From NCBI GenBank assembly GCA_037951165.1, contig JBBDHG010000028.1, positions 2,781,501-2,845,500 on the forward strand: DNA of 64,000 nucleotides, in the 5' to 3' direction. The position numbers were made by a program, and so were the translations under genes. Source of the DNA: Lophius americanus (taxonomy: Eukaryota; Chordata; Actinopteri; Lophiiformes; Lophiidae). A model generated the notes under the pieces. It had not been told where the DNA came from. It saw only the letters and a program-made list of their open reading frames with translations, and ran no database searches. Shown here piece after piece: positions 1-13,600 of this stretch; position 1 is the stretch's first letter, and every line of letters starts with the position of its first letter.

Positions 1-599
1 AATGTATCATTTCAAACACAATTCTTCTTTAAGAACTTCAATTTAAAAATACAAATATAAGTCCAATAATACAAATGTTGTATTAAGCATCCATACTTTA
101 AATTAAGTTGTTGGCAAAAAAAAAAACAACAGTAAGTGAAATCACTGACAGCATTATGTCTGGATTTTGGCATGGGCGACAAAAAGTCAATGTGAATTCT
201 TTGTTGCTATGTAGAAGCAGTAGAGATGAAAAATTGAGAAACAAATGAAAACAAAGCTAAATCAGAGATATGCATATTAACACTTCCAAAATGTTTTGAT
301 ATAGCCTCTAAGTGTTCAGTAAGTTTGTTGTGGAATAAACTAGACACTGGTTGCACAGCATTATATTATATAATTCAATTTTTTTCCCACCATAAGTGTT
401 TTGCACAGATCAGGGGGTCATTGGTTCAAAATATGATTCAAAGGGGGTACTTTAAAAGAAGAAAGAAAAAAACTTCAATCAATTCAAGAGGAAAAATATA
501 ACAAAAACATAAGTCAAAGCCAAAATAAAATCATGGAAAAATGAATTCCAAATGAATAAATGGGTTTCTTTCAGTTAAAACAATTATGTTGGTCTAACT
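1..599. other. AT-rich sequence, no feature seen
   Basis: Contains A/T homopolymer runs and no open frame, splice-bounded coding block or repeat that I recognise. Confidence 0.4.
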
Positions 600-830
600 T
601 AGTATACTTTGGAAGGCGGCGGCGTCTTGGAGGCATCCTAATCGGATGCCCGAGCCTCCTCAACTGGCTCCTTTTTGACGCAAAGAGGGCTTGACTCTAC
701 ATCAAGCTCTCTCGGGATGTCTGAGCTCCCCACCACATCTCTGAGGCTGAGTCCAACCACCCTATGAAGGGAGCTCATTTTAGTCGCTTGTATCCTCAAC
801 CTCATTCTTTCATGCTAATTGGTTCAACTT
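600..830. mobile_element. LINE-derived fragment common in teleosts
   Basis: The block with GGAGGCATCCTAATCGGATG, CCTCCTCAACTGGCTCC, CTCTGAGGCTGAGTCCAACC and ACCCTATGAAGGGAGCTCAT matches, from memory, a sequence scattered through fish genomes next to non-LTR retrotransposon remains. No open reading frame survives. The exact family name is uncertain. Confidence 0.55.
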
Positions 831-1090
831 ATTTTGCGGTATTAATTATTACCCTACTAGATTTGAGTCTATCTAACCCATATAAATTAACTTTTTTTCT
901 CAATTTCCCATTTGTATCTCTTTTTTCAATTTCTGTGTCTGTCATTAGACATCTGAACAAGTTGCTCTCAGTGATTGCATTTCATGCCAATGTCGAAAAA
1001 TTTCATTTCTTGCCAAACATTGTTTATGCCAGTTGTCGAAATAGAGATACGGAATACGAAATTTGCATTAAAGTAAAATTGTTTTAGGAA

Positions 1091-1715
1091 CTAGAAAAAG
1101 CACTCAGAGAGAGCAAACCTTTGCCAAGGCACAACAGTAGCCAAGCAGACATTATTGTGATCAGATTCAATGAGTTCACTTTATTTAGGACATTTTCAAA
1201 CAGTTTCCTCAATTAATTTATGAGTTATTGCCAGCCTCTAAATCTACCCAAAAGTCCAGGAAACTCTCAGTTTCTCTCAAATACAATCCACTTCAACGTC
1301 TTTTCTCAGCGCACTGACAGAGCGATGCGTCGCAAGGTGATGTCCCCACTTCAGCATCTTATTTTAAGAATTATTCTGAAACCTTATCCCAGCTGTCTTT
1401 GTTCACCACCAAAGATGATGAATTAACTTATAATTGTCATTTTACGGCTTAAATGTGTTTCTGGCACTCTCTTGCGTGTCGCTACAGCTGGCGTCACATT
1501 GTACTTTTTCTTATCATTTTATTTTCATTTTATTTTAAATGCTATATGTAACGTGACATGTAACGTCACCAAAAAGTAATCATTTCAAGGAAATCCTACC
1601 TCCGGGTCTATTTTTCATGCAAATCCATCCTGTGGTTTTCCCTATGTCTTGCAAATAGACAGACAAATGCAAAGAGGTGAAAACATAAGCTCCTCCCTTG
1701 GCGGAGATAATTAGG
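1091..1715. repeat. Dispersed repeat, copy 1 (partner at 18101-18555)
   Basis: Starts with AGCACTCAGAGAGAGC and GCCAAGGCACAACAGTA, continues with TGAGTTATTGCCAGCC and ends near CTTGGCGGAGATAAT. The same string of landmarks in the same order occurs at 18101-18555. Probably a retrotransposon 3' region; copies are old and diverged. Confidence 0.7.
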
Positions 1716-4164
1716 CATTACTTATAGTTGTAAGAAATCTCACATACCCTATGCAGCTTCGTAAAGTAGACAAAGCCAGGGGGACACATACACCCTCAGA
1801 GAAACATTCTGTCATATTTCATTAACCATAGAGAGGATCCAAGAGTGAACTATTTGCAAACATTTTCCAGGATTTCCCTTTTTTCTGTTCTCCAGGGAAT
1901 AAACAACTTCAAGTTCGGCAGCTTTCTACAGATCTAAAGAAGGCATTATAACATTCATAAAAAGAGAAATAGTATAGTACAGTTCCATGTGTTTGTGAAC
2001 GCCACATGGACCTGTCAACTGTCATCCGTCACATTTGAGTTGTGAAACTGGTTTATCAAAGATAATGTCTCTTTAGGTAAAGGACTGACTGTAAAGGTTT
2101 TCTGCTTACTTAAACAATGTTATCGTATGTTGTTGCATACACTTATGTAAGATTAAGAGAAAAATTCAAGTTATTCCAGAAAGTCGAAGTCTGTTTTGAA
2201 CAGTTTTGAGGCTGTGGAGAGAGTAAACGACTGAAAAAGCCTTGTGAACCTTCAGGTGGAACTGTGTGCTGTCTGAAAAAAATGCCTCAAGTCAAAAATA
2301 TGTAAAAACTATTCATGCTCTCTGGGGGAGTTATGACCCCTTCAAAGTTGACACATCTTATAAGGAGATTGAATATTAGATTACCCAAATCTGGATAATG
2401 GGCACAATTTAATAACTACTGCAAACGCATGTGCAAACAATGTGAACGGCCTTTGAGTCCATATTATGCTCAAGGTTTTATATTTCGACTATCTCACTCC
2501 GACCATTAGTTCTGTTCTTGACTAAGTATCAATGCGTCTCTGCATGAGATGGGTTTTATCTGCAGTCCCTGGACCGAACACCAGCTGGGATGCAGAGGGA
2601 GTGAAGAAAAACCATTATTGGACATCTTCAATGTCCTCAATGAAGACACATTTATCAGGTAGTCAAATGAAGGAAAGCTCCAAAGCAGCTGGGCGACTAA
2701 TGCATGTTCATTTCCTCGCAGCAGCAGTTGAAGTGTCTCCACCAGTCCTTTGCTGAACGTCTGTTTTCAGAGAGGGTGATGGTGTTTTCTTCTTTAGAGG
2801 GAGGCCATGGAGAGGATGATGAGCTGACTGAGCTGGTGAGCTCAGCGTACTTCTAATTTCAACTTTAAGACGTTTCTCATGAGCGCCGGGATTCTTCTCT
2901 TTGTGGAACGAGCTAAAAAACAAGCTGTGAGAGCATCTGCTGAAAAAGTCTTTACAACTCCAGAGTAAATGAGGACGGATAAAGCCCACTTCTCCTCTTC
3001 CTCGGCAGCATGACCTCAGGATGTGCGAGCTATTGCTGTTCACCTGCTGATGACCACCTTGACAGGTTCATGTGCAGTACATGAAGATGAATCAAAGGTG
3101 TGTGAAGCATATTTGCCATCACCATCACACAGGATTATAGTCATAAAGATAGCCGCTCATTTCAAAGCTTGAAAGAGTACGGCGTCCTTAGATCACCCAG
3201 CGGATGACCACATGACCATCAGAACCTTTGGCTGAGGCCGGTAAACACTGCCGATGACGCTGATGCTGATGACAGGACGTTTCTGGGTTCCTGGCTGGAG
3301 CCGAGAGACTGCCCTCAAGATAATGGAAAGAAGGTCCACTCATCCTGCAGAGCCTACACCAGCAGAACCATTTAGAAATGTAGCCGTCTGTGTGAGAACA
3401 CACATGACACAATGACACCGGCATAGATCTGATATGAATTCCAGACTATTTTAGAGTAGTTCAGAACAGATGGAATACTGTTTTATTTTGAGGTAACAAT
3501 CTTGGTTCGGATTCTCTGGCCCGGTTACTGACCGGGTTAAATCCTTGCTTCTAATTGGCTGAGACTCTAAGAATTGGGGGACGTCAAGTGAGTCAAATCT
3601 CTTCTTTTTGCCAATTTCGTGCACATTTTTACACTAAACCGCATAGAAAATGTGAATGTATGTGTTTTGGCGAGAAAAATCTGTAACCAAATGTATTTGC
3701 TTTTGAAAAAAATGTATATAAATTTGGATTCTTAGTAATTCCTTCCGTTCTATAAAAAACCACAACATCCTCAATGAGAAATAAATGAAGTGTTCTTCTA
3801 GCCACGATTCAGATTAACAATAGCTTAAAGATGAAAGAATAAACGTATTTGTTGGGAACAAAAAAATCCAATATAAGAACTCGGTCGTAAGTTCAATCAC
3901 AAGCACCGTCCTTCAAGAATTCAGAAGGAGAACTCGTCTGTTGCTCTCCCTGTGAGGAGTGGGGTCAATGCTTTTCTCACACGGGCAAGTAAATGTTAAG
4001 TGTGCTTCTATTATGGAACCGCCATCGTTGTTGCCTCGTCTGCGTGGATTCTTCGTTTTAGCCCGAAAACTAAAAAAATGATTTCATGGACCCAAGTATG
4101 AGGGAGAACTGGAATGTTTTTGGGGAAAGTCCTGTTGTAAATATCTGACACTTTCACTTTAATA
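1716..4164. other. Gene-free stretch, nothing recognised
   Basis: Short open frames on both strands around 2500-3430 overlap one another and have no recognisable domain, splice context or family resemblance. Confidence 0.4.
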
Positions 4165-4460
4165 GTTCATAGTTTACTCACTAGGGGGGGCCTTTTACGA
4201 AAAACAGTTTTCCAGATATAAATCAAAGACTTCATGGATCATTTTCCAACCTACTTAATTTTCCATAGATCTTAGCGCGAGGAAGAACTGGACTGATTTT
4301 TTAGAAGGGCCTGCTGTATAGCTCTGAAACTAGGGAGAACTTTATCTGCAAAAGTTTTCTCATCATTATTTCTCAACCATTGATTCAATCTTTTCCAAAT
4401 TTGGTGCATATGAATCAGCTCAACCGCGTAGGTCTAGTTCTTCAACGGTATCTTGTTTTA
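4165..4460. repeat. Repeat with the TTTACTCACTAGGGG landmark
   Basis: Reads AGTTCATAGTTTACTCACTA followed by a G run, then an AAACAG...TTTTCC block and ATCTGCAAAAGTTTTCTC. The same landmark sits at 60650 and 48234, and inverted at 58960. Confidence 0.6.
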
Positions 4461-4589
4461 ACCCTTCAATGTCCTGCTCGATTTTTTGTTGGAGCACATT
4501 TTCAGTGTTCATCCATGTGTGCCAAGAGACTGAAATGGGTTATGATATGACCGAGGGACAGCATGGATGTGCCTAAGAGGAACCGGCCA

Positions 4590-5000
4590 TGTATGGAGCC
4601 CTGGGGGAAACCCCATGTCAAACGGCCCACCAATGAGGAGGCAGTAATCATGGCTAAGGAGAAAATCCTATTCAGTAAGTATTTATATAAGGTTTGATGT
4701 ATTTATTTAATTAAATTATTATTCCATTTTTTATGGAAAATTAAAGAATGTGAGGACGAACTGAACAATTTTATGTAACTCGATACCAAAATAATTCTAA
4801 TACGTCTGATTTCTTTTTCACTGTTTAAAAACATGCTATAACCAACAGTTTGCCAGTTTATGTTAAGTTTAGAGACTTTATTTAGGAGCTACTTTTCAAA
4901 TCACTATTTTCCATTACCTTCCAGTCCATGTTTCTCCAAATGTCTTGATTTTTAATTTCTGGAAATTGACTTTTCCTGAAGTTAAATTATTTAAAAACCA
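4590..5000. repeat. Dispersed repeat, copy 1 (partner at 40340-40720)
   Basis: Contains CCTGGGGGAAACC, CATGGCTAAGGAGAAAATCC, AATGTGAGGACGAACTGAAC and AAAACATGCTATAACCA. A matching order of diverged landmarks occurs at 40340-40720. Confidence 0.5.
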
Positions 5001-7100
5001 TTCCAGATTAGCTTGTAAATCCATACAAATGCTAATAGTTGTTAACTAGTACTTGGACTGTTTCTCCCAGATAATTAAGCATTGACCTTTTAAGAGACAC
5101 GTGGTTCTTAAAGGACAGATGTTCTACAGAAATGTGTTGATCTTTTAAAACATCCGGAGTAAGATATTTAGGTTTCTTTATACAGTGGAGGGAAGTACAG
5201 AAGTGTGGCCAGAATTAACGTATGTGACAAAATCACACAACAGACTTACAACCAAACTCTGTCTTTGCTTTATGGATTTAAAGACTTCTTTCAGCTCATT
5301 GTTTTGGTTTTTCATCTTGCAATTTGTGAATTTTTAATTCATGGCTAATCTCCCTTTTTGCATGGGGCCAAAGCTATTTGTCTTCTCTTAAATCAATTTC
5401 ATATCATCAGAGCATCATATCAACATTTTCCCAAAACAGATGAGAATGATACACAATCAATGCCCAACATTGTCTCCAGCATGGTTGCTATGTGATGAGA
5501 TTATTTTCATTACCAGAAATAAGAAAGAGGATGGTCCTTACCTAATTCTGGGGTTTTGCTTTAATGCCCAACTATTTTTTTTCAATATTGATTTTTTCCC
5601 CCACATACCGACAAACATTTCATGAATTTGGATTCTGCCTTCATCTCTCTTGTATGGTATGTTTTATATGAGCCCAGCAGTGTGTTATATAAGTTATATA
5701 TATATAAGTTATATAAGTTATATAAACATGCCAGGACATATTCTATATAAAAATCTTACATAAGTTATCTGGGACAGAAGCCGGAATGGATTCTCTGGCT
5801 GAACTGATCCGTTTGGATTTGAGATAATAAGACAACACATTTCTTTACAGCTTTGCCTAAGCCTGGGAATCACATGGACATGAGCATCATGAATGATCAG
5901 GGGGGGGGGAATGAAGCTTGGCGATGAGACATTTTAATGTTCTTTTGTTCCCTGAATGTCACTGGACGTGCACGACTCTGGACTCTGCATGTGTCGAGAT
6001 CTATAAGCAGAAAAGATGTTTATTTCTCCTTTAGATCATTTCATATTCAGTAATGAGTCTGATTGTATGCATCACTCAAAACAAAACCCCCCAAAAAGAA
6101 CGTGTGCTCTTTAAAGGAGCTTTTGGTTTTGTGCATGACTATCCTTGTCAGAGCTTACAAGTGGTTGCACTGCATCTTTAATTTGAATACCTTTAGAGCA
6201 TATGTAAGACTTGAGAGTGCAAAGCGTTGAGGCATTAAGCTCTTGATGGACACAAACTTCATTTGTATTTCAGTCGCAACTTCCGCTTAAAGCTGCTAAG
6301 AGTAGAATTTGCCTCTAAACTGATAGCCCCTGAGGATTAGTCCCCTTAATCTGCCGTTCACTGATCCTCGAAATCATACTGTCTGGGTGCTGTGAAATCA
6401 GCTTACAGTCGTTCAGACAGTAGATGGTTTGTGAGCGGTTTTATGATTGGGAGGGAGTGGGGCGCAGGTTTTATGTACAGTAGCAGTGAATGAAAAAAAG
6501 GCAGTTGTTTAGGGCTGGTCGCTTCCAATCTGTACAGGGGTTATTTCACCTGCTGTGTTCACACGAGCAGCAGTGACCTGGTATCATGAACTGAGCATCT
6601 CTGCTAACCTCTGTGACTTCCATGTGGAAATCCACAAGAACAAAAGCAGGAGAATGCTTTGTGAACTGAGAAAAACTCCTGCGACGACAGACAACACAGG
6701 CAATCCACCTCCTGCCAAAAGACCTTTATATGGATGGCGTTAAGATTCCAGACAGGATCGAAAACAAACAACTGTCCCTTTTATACAATTTTACAATATA
6801 TTAAGGATTACAAAGACACTTATCAGGTGCAATATACCAAGACACGAGATGAGGGATGAACCACAGAGTGTGGAAGTTAAAAATAAATTGAAACGTTCTT
6901 CATTGAAAAGAGAGTTTTTAGTTGAGACGAGCGACATCCATTCCTCGGAAAATGATTCCCCAACATGCAGAGAGAATTTTCTTGGAAAACACTTGATGTA
7001 TATAATCCAGGTAGGATTTCATATTTATACTTCATTATTAAATAAACTAGCCGTCAGTGTGAAGACTATCATCCCCATGAAGGTCTTCTCTCCAGCATCA
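5001..7100. other. Gene-free stretch downstream of sec23b
   Basis: Nothing coding is recognised. It contains a TATA-rich simple repeat (TTATATAAG units, 5687-5728) and a G9 run at 5900. Confidence 0.4.
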
Positions 7101-7115
7101 AAGGTACCATGATCA

Positions 7116-7121
7116 TTTATT
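7116..7121 (-). terminator. sec23b candidate polyadenylation signal AATAAA
   Basis: First AATAAA noticed downstream of the sec23b stop, about 440 bases into the 3' UTR. Not confirmed by transcript data. Confidence 0.35.
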
Positions 7122-7562
7122 TCTGAGAACATCCAAGGAATATCATCTTTAGCTTTAGACAAACTAACAGATAGAAGAGTTCTATTTAAGAGCACACCGA
7201 GATGCAGTAACTACACATGAAAAGACAAACAAAAAGAAAACAGTTAGTGGGATCATTCTGTGTCGGAGGTAATACCACGGATGAAAGTGAGAGTTTTATA
7301 TTGCTTACATCGGAACAGTCCGGTTGTGTTACTCATTAATAAGTTAACGAAAATGAGATGAAATGTCACTTTGATTCTCGTTTGGAATGTGCAGTTTCCC
7401 CTCCTTTCTTCACATATGACGCCGTTAAGAGCACATAGAAATCACTAGTGCACATGTGGCAGACTCTGACTTTCTCTCCTTCACAAAAACAACAGAAATG
7501 TTACTGGATCCCTAGATGAGAAGTGAAATGTCTGATTGCTCTGAGCACTGGAGCAGAGAGGT

Positions 7563-7652
7563 CTACGCAGAGCTGGACACAGCCAGTTTCTTCAAGTGGT
7601 CCATGAAGACCTGCAGGCTGACGTCATCAGTGAGGATCGGAGATCCAGTCTC
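7563..7652 (-). CDS. sec23b: sec23b terminal coding exon (residues 738-766 and stop)
   Basis: Codes ILTDDVSLQVFMDHLKKLAV then SSSA and TAG at 7565-7563. The ending SSSA differs slightly from mammalian SSAC/SSAA. Confidence 0.95.
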   Translation of the reverse strand, partial: ETGSPILTDDVSLQVFMDHLKKLAVSSSA

Positions 7653-10600
7653 CTGCAGAAAAAACAGTAGATAAAGAAAAGCCCAAAATATGAGAAAAAT
7701 AATCCAGAGACCGGGTGATTTACATGACATAACTCTGATCCCATCATCAATTTATGAAGCACATTAACACTCAGGTAAGCTGATTTAAGTCCTTCGTCTC
7801 ACAATAAGCTCGTATTCGGACTGTCGTAGACAGATCTGTAGTGTTTGTACACATCAGGTTATTGTTCAGCTCTTCCTTCACTTGGGAAATAAGAGATTAA
7901 TTCTATTTTCAGCTTTCAATCTTTCCCACTTAGAATCAGAGGTTAGTTAATCCAGGATCTTTGTTTGCTGACATTTTGACACTAAATCTTTTGAGTTGCC
8001 AGCATATTGTTTTTCACCAAAGACAAACATTACTCAGGGGATTTTTAAGTCTTTTTTGGACTTGCCGAGAGAATGAGTGATTTATGGAACTTTATTATAA
8101 GTTATTTTATGTTTATGTGTGGTGTTGAACGTTCTGATGGGTTCTGGACATAGTGTGGCTGCGCAAAGAGGAGGACAAAGCTTCTCACACACACATAGCC
8201 ACTCCTACATATGCAGGACAATGTTTAGTTAGATTCAGATACACGTATCTTCATTGAACTAAACAACCTGAAAGATATTTTTGTGTTTAAGATTGTGTTT
8301 AATTTCATTTCTATTTCTGCCTCTATAATCTTTTACTTTCATGTGTGAAAAGTTTTAGTTTCTAACGGCGTACCTGTCCCCAGGAGTAGAGGTTGTTGTG
8401 GGTCTGTGATGGGTTGACTTTAGAGAGCAGGAAGCGGGCCTGGGAGCCTCCGTGCTCTGTGTCGACGTAGCGCGGCATGGGAAAGCGACTCTGCAGAATC
8501 TCCTGGGCATCATCCAGTGGAGCCTGCAGCAGCTGTTTGAAGTTCTCATACTCTGCCATTTCCTGGTAGCCTGCCTTTCGCCATTGGGCTATGGTCTAGA
8601 AACAGCAAATAAGAAGGACAAAGTGAAGAATTATCTGAGTAAAAACAAAGTCGTTAACCTCTTATAGAGGACAAGCGAATTAATGTCTAAATGAACAAAT
8701 AAATTCCTGGTAGACGTCGCACCTCTCCATGATAGATCACCAGCTGGAAGAAAGTGTCCATCAGCAGGATTCGATCTGGCAGGATACTGCTGCTGTCCAG
8801 GAGAACTGGCTGTGAGGAGAAAATAAATCAAGGACTACGATCAGTAAACAAGCCAAAAACATCAGCACTGGCAACGATCAGACCCTCTGAGGCTTCCAGG
8901 ATGGATAAGACCAACATATTAAAGGCATAAGGAGGGTAAGGCTGACCTCTGGTGGTCCATGGAAGGAGTATGAGTAGAGGATGGGCTGGACCATGATCAG
9001 GGACTGAGTCAGGTCCTGCCTGACGAAGTGGTGCCTGTAATATGAAGACTCATCGGGACTGTTGTTGAAAACCTGAAGGAAGGGTGACCGCCGCAGGTGA
9101 AACATAAACTGAAGAGAGGGAGGAAAAAAAACGGTTTTAATAAAACATGATATTTTAAGCATAAAGTCTGAATGCAAAACACAAAAAGATCAATGTGTCA
9201 GAATTGAATGTCATGTTTTATCAGATTGACGAAAGATTAATTTGATGATTTCCTTGCCGAGTCAAATCTGTGTTTTTGTACAAAGAGGCAAGTTCACCTG
9301 TGGGTAGAGTGAGAGAGCCTCTGACAGTCTGAAGGATGTGGTATCATCTTTATTGAACTGGCCAAACTTCTGACACTGAGGGAAAGGAAGACACAATGAT
9401 ATTTAAAGACTGATAGAATCATGGAGGAACCTTTACATAAACTGACAGATAATTCAGGAATAACCAACACATGAACATCACTCGATGGCGTTTTACGTCT
9501 CGTCAACGATGCATTGTTCTCCTCCCCTACAAAGGGGGTAGCTAGTCTGGCACTCACCAGGCGGATGAGCTGCCTGTCAAGCCAGCGCAGGACATCTGGT
9601 CCCTCTTCTGACTCGGCTCTGAAGACTCCCAGGCGTGCCATGAGCACGGCGGCAGCTTCTTGGTCAAATGATGACTCGATGTGCTGAATTTGGGACTGTG
9701 CATCTGCCCAGCTTGAGTAGGGACAAACAGGAGAGACAAATAGCCGCAGGGCCAGGAGGGAAGCAGAAGAGTTCAGGTGAGTTTGGGTGCGGTGTGAATG
9801 ACGCACAAGCTCCCTGCTACTGGCACCACAAATTCCCTAAATGTATGAAACGCACAAACTCTTTACGGGTAGCTAATATTGATTCTAGCCGTTACTTCCT
9901 TTACTGAATTCAAGGTCAATTACAGCTAATGACTTTTAATTCTGGGAAATTGAAGGGACTATTGACTCAGCGTTTTCTGTTAAATAACCCGGGGATTAGA
10001 AATAATATTACAGGTTGTCATGGAAATCTCTTTAAGTGCAATTCACAACAAGAAGTCCAAAGTCTTACTTTCTGGCGACGGTAGACACCCGTATCCTCCT
10101 CTGTGTGTTAGAATGCTGGTACTGGGTTATAAACTGGACCGCGCCTCGGCCACCCTGAGGAATTGGTGCATTGTGCTACACACAGACACACAGATAGTAA
10201 GAGTACAGATGTTAGTCGATTTTGTCAGCTTCTGAGCTTCAACAAATGCTCTCCTTCAACAAGAAAACAAAAAGCCACTGTTTAACTAAACATAGCCTTT
10301 ATCATAGTAATCCACGTGTGTTTTGATTAGCGATTGTTCTTTCATTATCCTACAGTAATCCCATCACAAGCTATGGTCCAATCATGTGTTTCTACCTGAT
10401 TCACCACCTCAAAGAAAATGGCCAAAGTGGTTGAGGGATTGAGACTGCAGACTTTCCACTGGCTAGTGCCACCAACACCCATCTCCTACACAAACAAAGA
10501 GAACACACCGTGATGAATGGCAGGAGATAACTGCTGTGTTTGAAAATAAAATTGTGAGGAGGATGGAATATGAGTTTGGGAGGGGGACTCACATTCTCTG

Positions 10601-13600
10601 AAACACAGGGACCCTTGGAGTTGAGTGAAACACATGGTCCAATGGCTCCGCAAACCTTCAGTTCTCTTGATGTCTAGACAAACACACCATATAGATCTAA
10701 CTCACATGACAGCTAATATCACATAGAATGAATCGGAAAATAATCAGACTTTAAGCTCTTGAAAACTCACAAGAGCTTGAATTCAAGCACAAATATACCT
10801 TGATTTCAAGGACTCCTCCGAAGGCCATGCGGAAGTCTCCATTGTAGTCTTTGCTGAAGACTCTCTGGAAGGTCTGCTTGAACAGGGAGGTATTGAAGGA
10901 GTCTCCCATCACAATGTGCCCCCTGTGAATGCATCACAACTAATCATTTACAAGGTCAATTCTTCCTAAAATGTATCTATGTAGGAAAAGGAGCATCACA
11001 AAACCTTCCCAGTTTGACAAATATAATCTCACAGCCCTGCCAAATGCAGCAATGCTGACATACCCTGTGAGATTAGATAAGCACTTCATCTCCAGCAGTC
11101 CGGTCTGGTCGAGGGCACAGGCGTATATGTCAATACTGTGGCCATTTACTGCAGTTCGATTAGCCATGGCTTCGTAGTACTATGTGACACAAAACAATGA
11201 CTTCATGTCAGTGAACATACCGCTGCTGATGTTTTTTGAAACACACACAGCTGCAAATGGAGATGTGTGTGCGGTCATGTGTTGTATGATCGGCTCACCT
11301 TGGTGGCCTTCTTCAAATGGCGAGCATTGTCTTTCTGGATGTCATGCCAGGAGCGAATGGGGATTTTCAGTTCGTCTCCCACTACCATGCCTGGGCCCTG
11401 GGTGGGGGGGCCTCCAATGAACAACATCACACGAGCCCCTGTGTTAGGGTAAGTACCCTGAGGGAAAAAGGCGCCAAAATTGAGTAAAACTGTACAATAC
11501 CTCGACTCAAGTTACAATTTAGCCTTTGTTTGATTATAATAATTTCACGAACAAATGAACTGGACTTATATACGAGCATCAGTATATCAGCTATAATTAA
11601 TAATAATTTGGATTATAAGACTTAACCGACAAGTAACTTAGTTCTAAAACGTACCACTTGAAGAGAAGTTTATTAAGGTAGAGGTCAAGTTTTCTTTACT
11701 TGTCTCCCTTTAGATGTGTCTTTGTTAAGAGGATAAATTGAGGTACAGAGTCACTGGAAATAGCTTTTGATATAATGTGGTAAAAAACAATCCAAATTTT
11801 GATGAAAAGACTAATGTCTCAATTGCAAACGGAAAATGTTCTGATGCTTCAGTTACATAATCAGGCAGCTTAGCGGTAGAGGAAGAGCGGATAACGACAG
11901 CAGAGAGAAAAGACAGAAGGCAAATAAGGAATCAGCCTTTGAACTGACATGTACTGTTTCAGCAGGAGATGGTTATCAGGCATTCCTGAAAAGTTCCATG
12001 TGGCACGGCCGTCGCAGAGAGGCTAAAGTTCAGGCTATTTTGAAGCCTGTGTGTGTGAGTGAGTCTGACAGTATTTTGTACACGAGTATGGTTGGGATTC
12101 GACATGAAAAGCAGATCATTTAGTGTGACAATTTATTAGCGTAGCATAAAATATTATCTGTGTTTTTGTATGTATCGTACCTCCAGCAGACTGACAGCAA
12201 CTGAGAGAGCAACACCAGTGGAACGGAGCGGCCGTTTGCCCTGAGGGACAGGCCACGGATCTCTCTGGAGCTCACCAAGCAAGTCAGTTAAATTCATGTC
12301 AACTCTGTGCACAGGCTGGAGGAACCTTAATATAAGCACAAACACAAACTTAAGAGGAAAGTCAAACAAACTTAACCAGACCAGCAATTCTTGGAACCGC
12401 GATTAAAAATGGAAAAGAGGAAAGTTTTAGTGCTCGTTCATACCTGCAAGTGGCTGAACCGTTCCCTGGTGCTATTGGGTGCCCTTGTGGTCCCGATGCT
12501 ACTGGCTTTGTTAGACCCAGCATCTCCTGAAACACAGAAAACAGAAAGTTTTTGTCTATTGCTGACCACTTTAATAAATAAAGTTTGATATGCACCGTGG
12601 CTTCAAAAAGCATACATGTTTCTTTTATATATTTGCACATGTGTATTCCTATTTCCCCTCATTCATCTCTTCACGTATTAATCCACAGCTTTGCCCATGT
12701 TTGTCTGACCCACCTGGACCTGTTTTGAGGAGAGTTCCTTGGTGCCCCTGAAGACATAACTCTTCGCAATCCCCTCACAGCTGAGTTCGTGGACCTGAAC
12801 CATGCGCCCGAATGTGATGAGGCCAACGAGTGCGTTGGGTGGCAAAAGGCTGAGGGACATTTGAAGGGATTCTTTGAGGGCCTGGAGGTCTTCCTCCTCT
12901 AAACATGTATCCACCACATAAAGGAAGATCAGAGGGGTGGGGGATCCACGCTGTAAAGACATTTAGGTGAAGTCATAAGTTTTGATTCATTTCATACTCT
13001 ATAGCTGGCACTGTTTCAGACTTTTTTAGCTGTTTTTCTTCTCGGTAAATTGATAGTCCACAGAATGCTATCTTTGTTTGGAACTTAAAAAATGCTGAAG
13101 AGCAGACTCTTCAATGTGTGATTTCCTCAGCAGCGTATTTGGCTATTAATTTAGAATATTTCTGCAAAATTAAAAAGTGACTAATATTTATCATAGCCTC
13201 CTGTATAACTTATATCAAAACAATTATGATTATAACTAAATAATAATGCACCAGCACCAAAATCAATATATAGATAAGTGCAGTTAATTATACTGTTAAC
13301 CACATAACTACGAGTACAGTCATAAACATTTGCTTTAACACATGAGGAATTACTGAAATTAAACTGCATACGTCGGAAGGGGTTCAGAGTTGAATGTCGG
13401 CAATAAACAACACAGATATGACCAAGAACTGTCAAATGAAACATAAATTCTCCATGTACAGAGTCCGCCATTAGGAACAATTGTTAATATTCACCTTTAC
13501 AAAAATCATCGTCAGCACATGCATGGGGCTCAGGTCAGATTGCAGACATGTGTGTAAGTTTTACCTGTACTATGTACTCAATGGTAGAGAACTGTGGCAT

